A stretch of DNA of 64,000 nucleotides from Lachnospiraceae bacterium UBA7196 (GCA_002490835.1 DKUU01000033.1:1-64000); one strand, 5' to 3'; shown: positions 51,289-62,107, counted from the stretch's first letter. The notes: generated by a model from the letters alone, not told the origin. Program-made: numbers and translations.

Positions 51289-51627
51289 ATGGTTTTTAAC
51301 ACAGGTGCGGCGCTGCTGGACGCGATCGTGCTGGCGGTGGTTTCCCATGAGCAGGAAGGGACCTACGGCTACAAGATCACACAGGAAGTGCGGCTGGTCA
51401 TTGAAATTTCAGAGTCGACCCTGTATCCGGTGCTCAGAAGACTGCAAAAGGACGAATGTCTGGAAATCTACGACATGGAATGCGCGGGACGCAACAGGCG
51501 TTACTACAGGATTACCGAGAAAGGCCGGGCGCAGCTCAATCTTTATATCAGCGAATGGCATCGCTATGCGGCCAAGCTGAACAGTATTTTTGAGGGAGAC
51601 ATAAGGAGGGAAGTGAAGAATGGATAG
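51289..51627 (+). CDS. PadR-family transcriptional regulator
   Basis: The protein has 112 residues from ATG 51289, chosen because GAAAGGAG lies upstream and the family begins at FNTGAALLDAIVLAVVS; earlier in-frame starts exist at 51175 and 51253. It is a winged-helix protein: GTYGYKITQEV, then ISESTLYPVLRRLQKDECLEIYD (recognition helix and wing) and GRNRRYYRITEKGR. It probably represses its own operon through the inverted repeats at 51063-51118 and responds to envelope stress or a drug. It overlaps the next gene by 8 bp. Confidence 0.9.
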   Translation: MVFNTGAALLDAIVLAVVSHEQEGTYGYKITQEVRLVIEISESTLYPVLRRLQKDECLEIYDMECAGRNRRYYRITEKGRAQLNLYISEWHRYAAKLNSIFEGDIRREVKNG

Positions 51628-52552
51628 AGCGGAGTTTATGAGGAGGCTCTCGGATCTTTTGCAGGATGTACCGCCTGCGGAGCGGGAGGAAGCGATACAA
51701 TACTATAACGATTACATCGACGACGCCGGCGAGGGCAATGAGGCAGGGATCATTGCTTCTCTGGGAACGCCGGAGGAACTGGCCAAGACGATCAAGGCAG
51801 GGCTTATTGACGGCGGCAATGCGGGAGAGTTTACGGAGTCCGGTTTCCACGGGTATGAACAGAAGAGCAAATATCAAGTTATGTCAACTGAACAGAAGCA
51901 GGCCGACGAGCAGGGTGGCGCACAGGAAGGCGCGCAGGCCAGTGCCGGGCAAAGCAGTTTCAGCGGCGGGCATACGGGCGGCGCGGCAAGTGCGGGCAGC
52001 ACTTACGGATGGCAGTCGAATGCGGGGCAGAATGGCGCGGGAAACACATATGGCGCTTACGGACAGCAGAACAATGCAGGAAGCACGAACGGCGCTTACG
52101 GATGGCGGTCGAATGACGGGCAAAACGGCTATGGTCAGCAGACAGGAAAAAGCGGAAAGCCGGAAAGGTCCAGATCAGGCGGGGAGATTGCTCTCATCGT
52201 GATACTGGCGGTCTTAACCTGCCCCATTTGGATCGGGCTGCTGGGCGGACTGTTCGGGTGCATGATCGGATTGCTGTGTACGCTGCTGGGTCTCTTTATC
52301 GCCTTTTTGGCAGTGGGCGTGGTGCTTTTGGCAGTGGGTGTCGCTCTTGTCTGGTGCGGTATCGTAGGCATCTTTGGCGCGCCGCTTGCGGGATTTGCGC
52401 TGGTGGGCGTCGGACTGATCCTGATGGCTTTGGGGCTTGTCTTTACCTGCCTGATGGTGTGGACGGTAGGCGCCGCGATTCCCGCTTTGATCAGGGGATG
52501 TGTGAATTTATGCAGCAGAATATTCCATAGAGGAAAGAAGATTGAAAATTAG
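51620..52552 (+). CDS. DUF1700 (HAAS) membrane protein with Gly/Asn/Gln-rich linker
   Basis: The protein has 310 residues. The N-terminal 75 residues are the HAAS-type helical domain (MDRAEFMRRLSDLLQDVPPAEREEAIQYYNDYIDDAG, ASLGTPEELAKTIK), usual in genes paired with PadR regulators. Residues about 95-180 are low-complexity, with repeats of the type AGSTYGWQSNAGQNG. From about 188 onwards there are long Gly/Ala/Leu/Val membrane helices. It presumably signals envelope state to PadR. The low-complexity part likely varies in length between strains. Confidence 0.82.
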   Translation: MDRAEFMRRLSDLLQDVPPAEREEAIQYYNDYIDDAGEGNEAGIIASLGTPEELAKTIKAGLIDGGNAGEFTESGFHGYEQKSKYQVMSTEQKQADEQGGAQEGAQASAGQSSFSGGHTGGAASAGSTYGWQSNAGQNGAGNTYGAYGQQNNAGSTNGAYGWRSNDGQNGYGQQTGKSGKPERSRSGGEIALIVILAVLTCPIWIGLLGGLFGCMIGLLCTLLGLFIAFLAVGVVLLAVGVALVWCGIVGIFGAPLAGFALVGVGLILMALGLVFTCLMVWTVGAAIPALIRGCVNLCSRIFHRGKKIEN

Positions 52553-52578
52553 GAGCAGCGAGGGAAAGGAGAAAAGGC

Positions 52579-53568
52579 ATGAATAAATTTATGAGAGGAT
52601 GTTTATTGACGGCGCTTACGATGTTCATCGTTGGCTGTGCGATCAGTCTCGTCTGCTGGATGTTTGGCGGGTTCAGACAGATCGATACGCTGAACAGTCT
52701 GGCGAGTATCCCGTTTTTCCATTATGAAGGACACGGATTGAATTGGTCGTTCGGTTTTCATGACGACAGCGAGTTTGGAAAGGATTGGGAAAAGGAGAAG
52801 TATCTGCGGATCAAGGATGGGGAAACGGTAAGCGTTCTGGCTTCTTACATTAAGGAACTTGATCTGGAATTGGGCGCCAGTACCCTGTATCTGCAGGAAT
52901 CCGCGGACGATCAGATTTATATCCATGTGGACGGGAACAGACTGAAGCATTACTATCTGGTGGACGGTTCCACCCTGCGTATCAAAAATACAGGACGGAC
53001 GAAAATAACGGGAAAAAGTGATAAAGTGTGTCTGCAGCTTCCGAAGGATTTCGTGTTTGACGAGGCGGACGTGACCCTCGGCGCGAGCTTGATGGAAGGC
53101 GGCGCGCTTCGCGCAGGAGACTTGAGTATAGAAGTGGGCGCGGGTACTTGCAGTCTGGATGAGATTTCCGGCAATGAGGTCAGTCTGGATGTGGGAGCAG
53201 GGGAAATTAAAACAAAGCTGTTGGATGCCGCGCAGCTCAAACTCAATGTGGGCGCGGGAGGGTTTCATTTAAAGGGCGTTTCGGTCACGCGGGAACTCGA
53301 TCTGGAGCTGGGCATGGGCAACGCGGAGATCGACGGCACGGTCACGGGCAATATGAACGTGGACTGCGGCATGGGCAATGTGACCATGCGTCTTACGGGC
53401 AGCGAGGACGACCACGCTTACGAGGTGGACTGCGGCATGGGCAGTGTGGAGATTGGCGGCAGAAGCTTTGGCGGTCTTGCCACGGAGCAGAAGTGGAACA
53501 GTGGACAGGACAGTGTTTTTGAGATAGAATGCAATATGGGGAATGTGAAACTGTCGTTTGAGGATTAA
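52579..53568 (+). CDS. DUF4097-type beta-solenoid membrane-anchored protein
   Basis: The protein has 329 residues, with GGAAAGGAG before ATG 52579. An N-terminal membrane helix (about 6-28) is followed by an extracellular part. Residues about 95-325 form repeating short beta strands with a Gly-rich pattern (LDLELGASTLYL, LSIEVGAGTCSL, VSLDVGAGEIKT, LKLNVGAGGFHL, LDLELGMGNAEI, MNVDCGMGNVTM), a DUF4097-type right-handed solenoid. It is co-transcribed with padR and DUF1700. Its molecular role is unknown, probably in envelope stress sensing. Confidence 0.82.
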   Translation: MNKFMRGCLLTALTMFIVGCAISLVCWMFGGFRQIDTLNSLASIPFFHYEGHGLNWSFGFHDDSEFGKDWEKEKYLRIKDGETVSVLASYIKELDLELGASTLYLQESADDQIYIHVDGNRLKHYYLVDGSTLRIKNTGRTKITGKSDKVCLQLPKDFVFDEADVTLGASLMEGGALRAGDLSIEVGAGTCSLDEISGNEVSLDVGAGEIKTKLLDAAQLKLNVGAGGFHLKGVSVTRELDLELGMGNAEIDGTVTGNMNVDCGMGNVTMRLTGSEDDHAYEVDCGMGSVEIGGRSFGGLATEQKWNSGQDSVFEIECNMGNVKLSFED

Positions 53569-53570
53569 AT

Positions 53571-53603
53571 AGGAGGACAGATTGATAAAGGAGGACAGAT
53601 TGA
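53571..53603 (+). repeat. Short direct repeats before class I element copy b
   Basis: AGGAGGACAGATTGA occurs at 53571-53585 and 53589-53603, 18 bp apart. Each carries a ribosome-site-like AGGAGG. The second one runs into hairpin A of the class I element. Confidence 0.7.
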
Positions 53604-53695
53604 AAAATCACACTGATGTGCTGATTTTTCAATCGGGAGTTTGTGCAGAAGCGTCACAAACTCCTTGATCGCAGAGCAAAATCTGAAATTTTGCT
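53599..53695. repeat. Class I intergenic element, copy b
   Basis: Hairpin A: ATTGAAAAATCA (53599-53610) with TGATTTTTCAAT (53622-53633). Hairpin B: GAGTTTGTG (53637-53645) with CACAAACTC (53655-53663). Hairpin C: AGCAAAAT (53675-53682) with ATTTTGCT (53688-53695). It has the same order as copy a, with different stem sequences in A and C. It lies between the DUF4097 and PspC genes. Confidence 0.85.
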
Positions 53696-53738
53696 AGCGT
53701 TCCTCAGCAGAAAGCGCTTCGGAATGGAGGAAAATCAT

Positions 53739-53948
53739 ATGGATAACGGAATGAAAAGACTTATGCGCTCACGCGTAAACAGGATGCTGTGCGGTGTCTG
53801 CGGCGGCATTGGGGAATACCTGAATTTGGATCCGACGCTGGTTCGTCTGATCTGGGCGCTTTGCTCGCTGGCAAGCGTCGGCATGGGTGTAATCCTCTAC
53901 ATCGTTGCGGCGGTGGTGATCCCGGAGGATGACGGGATTGTCGGGTAA
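53739..53948 (+). CDS. PspC-domain small membrane protein
   Basis: The protein has 69 residues from ATG 53739, with GGAGG 8 bp upstream; the longer frame to 53643 lies in the class I element. It has the PspC signature: RSRVNRMLCGVCGGIGEYLNLDPTLVRLIWALCSLASVGMGVILYIVAAVVIPEDD, one amphipathic part and one or two membrane helices. PspC proteins sense or buffer membrane stress. It is the last gene of the PadR-DUF1700-DUF4097 operon and is followed by a terminator. Confidence 0.9.
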   Translation: MDNGMKRLMRSRVNRMLCGVCGGIGEYLNLDPTLVRLIWALCSLASVGMGVILYIVAAVVIPEDDGIVG

Positions 53949-53954
53949 GAGGAA

Positions 53955-53992
53955 GAGGATGGCTTACATTATGTAAACCATCCTCTCTTTTT
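53955..53992 (+). terminator. Terminator of the PadR-PspC operon
   Basis: GAGGATGG...TTACAT and ATGTAA...CCATCCTC form a stem with one C-A mismatch, followed by TCTTTTT. Confidence 0.88.
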
Positions 53993-54016
53993 GGTAATCT
54001 AAAATGTTTTGACTTT

Positions 54017-54631
54017 TCACGCATTCACGCCGGCGTTTTCCGCCTTCTTCCCAGCTATGGTAAAGAACAGCCCCGACTTTTTGAGTGCGGGCCGCACTGC
54101 GGAGTAGACGAGCACGGACACGATGGTGGAGGTCACCGCATTGATGGTGGTGGAGGCTACGTTCCATGCGAGCGTCAGCTCAGCCGCGGGTTTTCCGAGG
54201 ATGACCAGCTTATAAAAATAGCCCACGAGTGGATCGAAGATCACATTAAAGAGCAGCCCGGAAACAGTCGCTGCTACGGTCCATTTCAAAACTTTGGCGT
54301 TATCTGTCTCCGTGCTGATGTGTCCCAGTTTGTGAGCAACGATACCCGTAATCAGACCAATGCAGAATTTGAGGAGAAAGGTCTTTGGCGCGTAGATCAC
54401 GTAGACCGGATCAAAGAGATCGCCGATGGTCATGCCAATCGCACCGCCTAAGCCCCCGTAGACGCCGCCAAGCAGCAAAGCGCCCAGCACGCAGACCGCG
54501 TTGCCAAGATGGATGGAGGTAGCGTCTCCGCCGGGTAGCGGAATTTTGATTTGCAAAAAGGTGAAAACCACGTAGGACAGGGCGGCAAAGATGCCTGTAA
54601 ACACCACTTTTAATAATTTTTCATTTTTCAT
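54017..54631 (-). CDS. ECF transporter substrate-binding S component
   Basis: The protein has 204 residues with about six membrane helices: VVFTGIFAALSYVVFTFLQI at the N-terminus, the conserved GDATSIHLGNAVCVLGALLLGGVYGGLGGAIGMTIGDLF loop-helix region and APKTFLLKFCIGLITGIV. This is the ECF-type riboflavin/vitamin S-component family (PF07155-like). It works with a shared EcfAA'T energising module not present here. The vitamin is not clear from sequence. The 5' leader on the minus strand has a GGCA...TGCC and AATCACAG-AAG-CTGTGATT structure (about 54685-54730) that matches no riboswitch I can name. Confidence 0.83.
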   Translation of the reverse strand: MKNEKLLKVVFTGIFAALSYVVFTFLQIKIPLPGGDATSIHLGNAVCVLGALLLGGVYGGLGGAIGMTIGDLFDPVYVIYAPKTFLLKFCIGLITGIVAHKLGHISTETDNAKVLKWTVAATVSGLLFNVIFDPLVGYFYKLVILGKPAAELTLAWNVASTTINAVTSTIVSVLVYSAVRPALKKSGLFFTIAGKKAENAGVNA

Positions 54632-54834
54632 CGTAGCTGTTTCCTTTCGAAAGCGAAAATCTTTTTTGTTTCTTACTTTTCAGCCTGCGGCATGGTAATC
54701 ACAGAAGCTGTGATTTTCAGCGTACTGCCTGACGCGGACTGTGAAAGCTGTCTTTATTGTATCATTGAAGTGGCATTGCAAAAGTGCCAAATTGAGAATT
54801 TTTAGCCATACCAGATAAAAAATTACTTCAATAT

Positions 54835-54900
54835 CAGGGTCTTCTTATGTTTATGCTATTTGCACAATTATGCTGGTGTTGAGATGAATTTCGCGATTAC
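54835..54900. repeat. Decayed right half of a class II element
   Basis: The sequence TCAGGGTC-TTCTTATG-TTATGCTATTTG-ACAATTATG and TGTTGAGATGAATTTCGCGATT parallels 17104-17168 of the class II copy, with scattered substitutions. No left half is recognisable. The remainder of the 387-bp gap holds only promoter signals. Confidence 0.6.
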
Positions 54901-54917
54901 CCTAAGGATATGTAGCC

Positions 54918-54946
54918 TTGTATGGCAAGTTGATAATAATTATGAT
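54918..54946 (+). promoter_or_regulatory. Promoter of the nucleoside phosphorylase gene
   Basis: TTGTAT (54918-54923), 17 bp, TATGAT (54941-54946). Confidence 0.65.
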
Positions 54947-55018
54947 ACACTAAAAAACATACAAATGATGAAACTGTGCAGTCTGTATGTTGTAAAAATT
55001 TTAGAGGAGGAGATTATT

Positions 55019-55831
55019 ATGATTGTAAAAAACGATTTTCCTATTCTTGAATATAGTACGGATTATGAAGCAGTAATAAACCCTCAAATGGATGAACGGC
55101 CTTTTCCACGCCTGTGTCTTATGACCTTTTTTGAGGAGGTACTTGAATCACTTTTGAACCGATGTGAAAGTTCGATTATAGGAACGTATTTATCAGAAAT
55201 GAAAAAGTTCCATGTGTATAAAGTGAACCATAAAGGAACTGAAATATGTGTTATACAAGCAGTAGTTGGTTCAGGTTCGATCGCTATGATGACAGACTGG
55301 CTATATGGAAAAGGCGTAGAGATATTGTTATGTTGTGGAAGTTGCGGAGTGCTTGCCGATATTCCATCGGGAGATGTGGTAATTCCTACGAGAGCACTTA
55401 GAGATGAAGGCGCCTCTTATAAATATTTACCACCAAGCAGATATATTGATTTGGATAAGGAACCCATACAGACATTTGAGAAAGTTCTTAAAGAGCAAGG
55501 GCTTCCGTATGTTGCCTGTACCACATGGTCAACAGATGGTTTCTATCGAGAGACAAAGGAAATGATAGAGTATAGAGTGCAGCAAGAATGTAAAGTTGTA
55601 GAAATGGAATGTGCTGCTCAGGCAGCTATAGCTAAATTCAGAAATAAAAAATATGGACAGTTGCTGTATAGCGGAGATATTTTAGTTGGCTCTGCTGGTT
55701 ATGATAATAGAAATTGGCGTTCGAATATGACAGCGCGCGAAATAATTTTTCAAGTGACATTGGAAGCTTTGATAAGATTAAACAGTTTAACAAATCAGAC
55801 GGAGGGGAGCCAATCCGCTGTTTCCCCTTGA
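55019..55831 (+). CDS. Nucleoside phosphorylase (uridine phosphorylase-like)
   Basis: The protein has 270 residues from ATG 55019, which has GAGGAGGAG upstream; earlier in-frame starts precede the promoter-proximal leader without a site. PNP_UDP_1 fold: VVGSGSIAMMTDWLYGKGVEILLCCGSCGVLADIPSGDVVIPTRALRDEG (phosphate- and base-site region), then TTWSTDGFYRETKE and VVEMECAAQAAIA, with the Met-Glu that binds ribose. It should cleave a nucleoside with phosphate to base and ribose 1-phosphate; base specificity is open. Base and codon use is clearly AT-richer than in its neighbours, suggesting more recent acquisition. Confidence 0.87.
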   Translation: MIVKNDFPILEYSTDYEAVINPQMDERPFPRLCLMTFFEEVLESLLNRCESSIIGTYLSEMKKFHVYKVNHKGTEICVIQAVVGSGSIAMMTDWLYGKGVEILLCCGSCGVLADIPSGDVVIPTRALRDEGASYKYLPPSRYIDLDKEPIQTFEKVLKEQGLPYVACTTWSTDGFYRETKEMIEYRVQQECKVVEMECAAQAAIAKFRNKKYGQLLYSGDILVGSAGYDNRNWRSNMTAREIIFQVTLEALIRLNSLTNQTEGSQSAVSP

Positions 55832-55856
55832 CAAAGAAACGGCTATTCATTATATT
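55828..55856 (+). promoter_or_regulatory. Promoter of the T-box leader and valS
   Basis: TTGACA (55828-55833), 17 bp, TATATT (55851-55856). The -35 overlaps the stop codon region of the phosphorylase gene. Confidence 0.8.
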
Positions 55857-55879
55857 ATAAGGAAATAACAGAAAAAGGT

Positions 55880-56126
55880 CATGACAAAGAGGAGTACATG
55901 ATATCCGCCGCCAGAGAGAACGGCTATTAGCTGAAAAGCCGTTTCGGAGAGGAGTTATGGAAGGTAGCTTTGGAACCGGAATGCCGAACAGGAAGTGTCA
56001 GGCAGTAAGCATTCCCGCCCTATCCCCGTTACAGGATATGATTCTGATAGGAATCAATGAGTGATAAATAGAGGTGGTACCGCGCATTTGCGCCCTTTGT
56101 CGAGGAGACAGGGGCGCTTTTTTATT
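55880..56126 (+). ncRNA. T-box riboswitch with GUA (valine) specifier and terminator
   Basis: The conserved T-box AGGTGGTACCGCG is at 56072-56084. Stem I begins near GACAAAGAGGAGTACATG (about 55883) and contains the AGAGAG and distal-loop features; by alignment with glyQS-type leaders the specifier is GTA at 55974-55976, followed by G and a CTTTG that pairs back to CAAAG. GTA codes valine, as expected for the downstream gene. A terminator hairpin GCGCCC...GGGGCGC followed by TTTTTT is at about 56089-56126; the T-box sequence would form the competing antiterminator when uncharged tRNA-Val binds. Confidence 0.92.
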
Positions 56127-56132
56127 GTGAAG

Positions 56133-56285
56133 GGCGCAGGCGAAAACATATTCCTGTGTCGCTGCGCTCTCGCTCCGGTCGTAACGCAGCAGATGCTAAG
56201 CTCGTGAGTTGCGGGGCAACTCAAGACCTCGCTAAGCACTGGCGTTACTTTAGGGGCTCCGTCGGAATATGTTTCCGCCTGCGCC
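56133..56285. repeat. Class II structured element inside the valS leader
   Basis: The outer stem of 22 bp (56133-56154 with 56264-56285) has one A-C mismatch. Inside, GTAACGC (56181-56187) pairs with GCGTTAC (56242-56248), and GAGTTGC-GGG-GCAACTC forms a further hairpin. The words TCGCTCCG, GCAGATGCTAAGCTCGTGA and AAGACCTCGCTAAGCA recur, with small changes, in the copy at 16956. It lies between the T-box terminator and the valS ribosome site. Confidence 0.8.
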
Positions 56286-56334
56286 AATAAACAGTCAAGA
56301 AATCACACAGAAAGAAATAGAAGGAGGAGAAACC

Positions 56335-59031
<2,697 letters not shown>

Positions 59032-59105
59032 AAAAAAGAAATTCTACTGGAAATATTGGTGGAGATAGTGTAAAGTTATAAATAGGGGCAGTATTGTGGA
59101 AATAC

Positions 59106-59121
59106 ATGACACTTGTGTCAT
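59106..59121. promoter_or_regulatory. Perfect 16-bp palindrome upstream of the fapA-like gene
   Basis: ATGACACTTGTGTCAT, 31 bp before the start codon. It may be an operator; the binding protein is not known. Confidence 0.45.
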
Positions 59122-59151
59122 ATTATAAAGTAAGGAAAGGAGGTGAGTCAC

Positions 59152-60750
59152 GTGGCGGAGATCAATCTATCAGCGGAGCAGCTCGATAAACTGAAAGCGG
59201 CTATGGCCAAGGTAAAAGGTGCGGAAGCGCAGACCCCGCAGGCAGGTGCAGCGTCACAGGGGCAGGCACCGCAGGCAGACGCGTCGCAGGCACCGCAGGC
59301 AGCGGTTCCGGGTACGCTGGCAGATGCGGCCGGAGAGGCCGGAACAGAACAGAAACTGCAGCCGATTGAAACGAATCTGGCGGAAGGCACTTATCTGCGT
59401 GTGGATGAAGACGAGATGGCTGCGTGGCTCTACCTCGCACCGCCGAAGGAGGACCAGACCTATACGAAGCGCGAACTGGAAAGTTATCTGGCACAGCATG
59501 GCGTTGTTAAGGGATTCCACAGTTCTAACCTTTCGGCGATGATCAAGAAAAAGATTTACGACAGAGAGATCCTTGTGGCCAGAGGAGCGCAGACAAAACC
59601 CGGAACAGACGGCTATTTTGAGTATCTGTTTTCGCCGGAAGAGCATGGCGCGCCCAAGGTCAGGGAGGACGGCTCGGTGGACTACTCCAGCATGAACGCC
59701 CTGCAGAACGTACACAAGGGCGATAAGGTAGCGATTTACCACTATGCGGTGCAGGGTGTGAACGGCTACACGGTGCTTGGCGGCGAGATGAAGGCCGATC
59801 CCGTGCGCGATCTTCCTCCGATGCGAGGCAAGGGGATCATCCGGGAGAACGAGGTCTACTATGCCCAGAGCGACGGCAAGATCGAGGTCAAAGACGGCAA
59901 GGTCGATATCCAGAATGTCCATGAGATCATGGGGGATGTGGACGCGATCATCGGTAAGATAGAATTTTTTGGCGATATTATCATCAATGGCAATGTGGAG
60001 GGCGGCGTCATCATCCGTGCCGGACGAAATATTGAGATCCATGGCACCACGGGCGCGGCGACCCTGTTTGCGGGCGGCGATGTGCTGTTGTCCCGCGGCA
60101 TTCAGGGCGGTGGCAAGATATCGGCCAGAGGAAACGTCTACGCGGAGTTTATCGAGAATACCACAGTGGACGCGGGTGGTCTGGTGCAGGCGAATGTCAT
60201 CCTGAACGCAAAGGTGAACGCGAAGAATAAGGTAGTCACCACCGGCAAGAAGGGGGCTATCATCGGCGGCTACATCCATGCCTTAAAGAGTATCGAGGTC
60301 ATTACGGCAGGAAACGATGTGGAGTTAAAGACCGTGTTGCACTGCGGTTATGAACCGGAATCTTTTGACAAGCTTTTAGAGGCGAGGCGGCGCGAAGCCG
60401 AGATTAAGGAGAAACTCTCCAAACTGGTGGATACCATGACGGAGGCGCTGCGTGAAAAGCGAATGCGGGGGAGCAATACCTCGCGGGCCACGGAAGCCAG
60501 CCTTCTTGAGTGGAATAACTTAAAGGATGAATATTTTGCGGAGCTTGACAAAGTGGGGCAGGAGCGCGAGGCGCTTGAAAGCACCATGGAAGAAGGCAGG
60601 GACGCCTTTATCAAGGTGGACGGCAATATCTACCGCAATGTGGTCATCAGCATTAATTCCGAAAAGATGACGCTGGACAGAAATACCTGTTTTATGCGGT
60701 ATTCTGCGGACAAGGGCGTGATCGAGGGGACGGTCATCGTACACAATTAG
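59152..60750 (+). CDS. FapA (DUF342) family protein
   Basis: The protein has 532 residues from GTG 59152, placed 8 bp after AAAGGAGG; a GTG at 59143 overlaps that site. Residues about 15-75 form an Ala/Gln/Pro-rich linker. Residues about 85-170 are the FapA N-terminal domain. The centre is a right-handed beta-helix of the DUF342 type (VDAIIGKIEFFGDIIINGNVEGG, RNIEIHGTTGAATLFAGGDVLLSRGIQGGGKISARGNVYAEFIEN), followed by a coiled coil (about 415-490) and a closing beta segment. The family is linked to flagellar assembly and other roles in Gram-positives; its function here is not shown. Confidence 0.85.
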   Translation: MAEINLSAEQLDKLKAAMAKVKGAEAQTPQAGAASQGQAPQADASQAPQAAVPGTLADAAGEAGTEQKLQPIETNLAEGTYLRVDEDEMAAWLYLAPPKEDQTYTKRELESYLAQHGVVKGFHSSNLSAMIKKKIYDREILVARGAQTKPGTDGYFEYLFSPEEHGAPKVREDGSVDYSSMNALQNVHKGDKVAIYHYAVQGVNGYTVLGGEMKADPVRDLPPMRGKGIIRENEVYYAQSDGKIEVKDGKVDIQNVHEIMGDVDAIIGKIEFFGDIIINGNVEGGVIIRAGRNIEIHGTTGAATLFAGGDVLLSRGIQGGGKISARGNVYAEFIENTTVDAGGLVQANVILNAKVNAKNKVVTTGKKGAIIGGYIHALKSIEVITAGNDVELKTVLHCGYEPESFDKLLEARRREAEIKEKLSKLVDTMTEALREKRMRGSNTSRATEASLLEWNNLKDEYFAELDKVGQEREALESTMEEGRDAFIKVDGNIYRNVVISINSEKMTLDRNTCFMRYSADKGVIEGTVIVHN

Positions 60751-60766
60751 CATCGTGGGAAACAAT

Positions 60767-62083
60767 ATGGAAGAACAGTATGATACATACGGGGCGGCGG
60801 AGGCTTACATCTTCGCCACCCCTAAATTTACCTCAAAAAACAGTCTGGAAGACACCAAGCTTTTTCTTGCGCATCTGGGCTCTCCCTCACGGGATAAAAA
60901 AATTCTGCATGTGGCAGGCACAAACGGAAAGGGCTCCGTTTGTGCTTATTTGTGTTCCGTCCTGCAAAAAGCGGGAATCTCCTGCGGCATGTTCACTTCC
61001 CCGCATTTAGTCTCCATGCGGGAACGCTTTCGCATTGACGGCAGCATGGTGTCTGAGGAACGGTTCCTGTGGGCCTTTCAAAGGGTGATGGAAGGTTTGA
61101 AAAGTCTGCCGGAACCTTTGGCTAAGATGGGCTACCATCCGACCTTTTTTGAATTTCTCTTTTTTATGGCGATGCTTCTTTTTGAGGAAGCGGGCGTGGA
61201 ATATGTGGTACTGGAAACCGGACTTGGCGGGAGACTGGATGCGACCAATGCGGTAGAACATAAAGAAGTGTGCATTATCACGTCGATAGGCTGGGACCAT
61301 ATGCAATATCTGGGTGATACGCTTGCAAAGATCGCAGGGGAGAAGGCCGGGATCCTGCGAAAAAACGTGCCGGTGGTCTATCCGGAAAAGCAGGAGGAAG
61401 TGCGCCGCGTCATTGAAGATTGCGCCCGGAAAATCGGGGCGAAATCCTGTCCGTTAAGGGCGGCTGCGATAAAAGAAATAAAGATTCAGCACAAAACGAT
61501 TGATTTTTCTCTTCATTTACTCTATTATGATTATATTGGTTTTACTGTGTCCACTTCTGCGCTCTATCAGGTGGAGAACGCTTCTTTGGCGGTGCAGGCG
61601 CTCTCGCTTTTGCAGGACGAGCGGATCACGGCGGTCATATTGCAGGAAGGGATTCGTAAGGCGTCGTGGGAGGGCAGGATGGAAGAGATTCTGCCGTCGG
61701 TGTATGTAGACGGCGCGCACAATATAGACGGGATCAGCGCTTTTCTTAGGACGGTGGGCGCACGCCCCTGCGCGGGGAAAAGGATCCTTCTCTACTCTTC
61801 CGTGCGGGACAAGCAGTATCGGGAAGCGGCGGCAGCGCTTTCGCAGGCGGGACTTTTTGCAAGGATCTGTCCTGTGCAGATGCAGGGAGAACGGGCCTTG
61901 CCACTTACGGAGCTGGTGGATACTTTTAGACAGCATACAGGATTTGACTTGCAGGCCTACGATACGCTGGAAGAGGCGTTCGCAGAGCAGATATCACATA
62001 GAAATGACGAGGACGAGGTTTATCTTGTCGGTTCTCTATATTTGGCGGGCGAAGTGAAAGCCCTTTTAAAGGAGAGAGTATGA
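60767..62083 (+). CDS. folC: Folylpolyglutamate synthase/dihydrofolate synthase
   Basis: The protein has 438 residues from ATG 60767 (GTG 60755 is possible; neither has a strong ribosome site). It is a Mur-ligase family enzyme: ILHVAGTNGKGSVCAYL (P-loop), FTSPHLVSMRERFRIDG, YVVLETGLGGRLDATNAV and IGWDHMQYLGDTLAKIAGEKAGI, then the C-terminal domain VDGAHNIDGISAF. It adds glutamates to folates in the cytoplasm. It follows the FapA-type gene by 16 bp, so they are probably co-transcribed. Confidence 0.93.
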   Translation: MEEQYDTYGAAEAYIFATPKFTSKNSLEDTKLFLAHLGSPSRDKKILHVAGTNGKGSVCAYLCSVLQKAGISCGMFTSPHLVSMRERFRIDGSMVSEERFLWAFQRVMEGLKSLPEPLAKMGYHPTFFEFLFFMAMLLFEEAGVEYVVLETGLGGRLDATNAVEHKEVCIITSIGWDHMQYLGDTLAKIAGEKAGILRKNVPVVYPEKQEEVRRVIEDCARKIGAKSCPLRAAAIKEIKIQHKTIDFSLHLLYYDYIGFTVSTSALYQVENASLAVQALSLLQDERITAVILQEGIRKASWEGRMEEILPSVYVDGAHNIDGISAFLRTVGARPCAGKRILLYSSVRDKQYREAAAALSQAGLFARICPVQMQGERALPLTELVDTFRQHTGFDLQAYDTLEEAFAEQISHRNDEDEVYLVGSLYLAGEVKALLKERV

Positions 62084-62107
62084 AAAATCTCCGGAATGGA
62101 GTTTGGC

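Noticed and set aside
54640..54760. Possible riboswitch in the ECF S-component leader
   Set aside because: There is a hairpin-rich leader, but no match to TPP, FMN, THF, preQ1 or cobalamin core motifs that I can see; it is kept only as a note in the gene entry.
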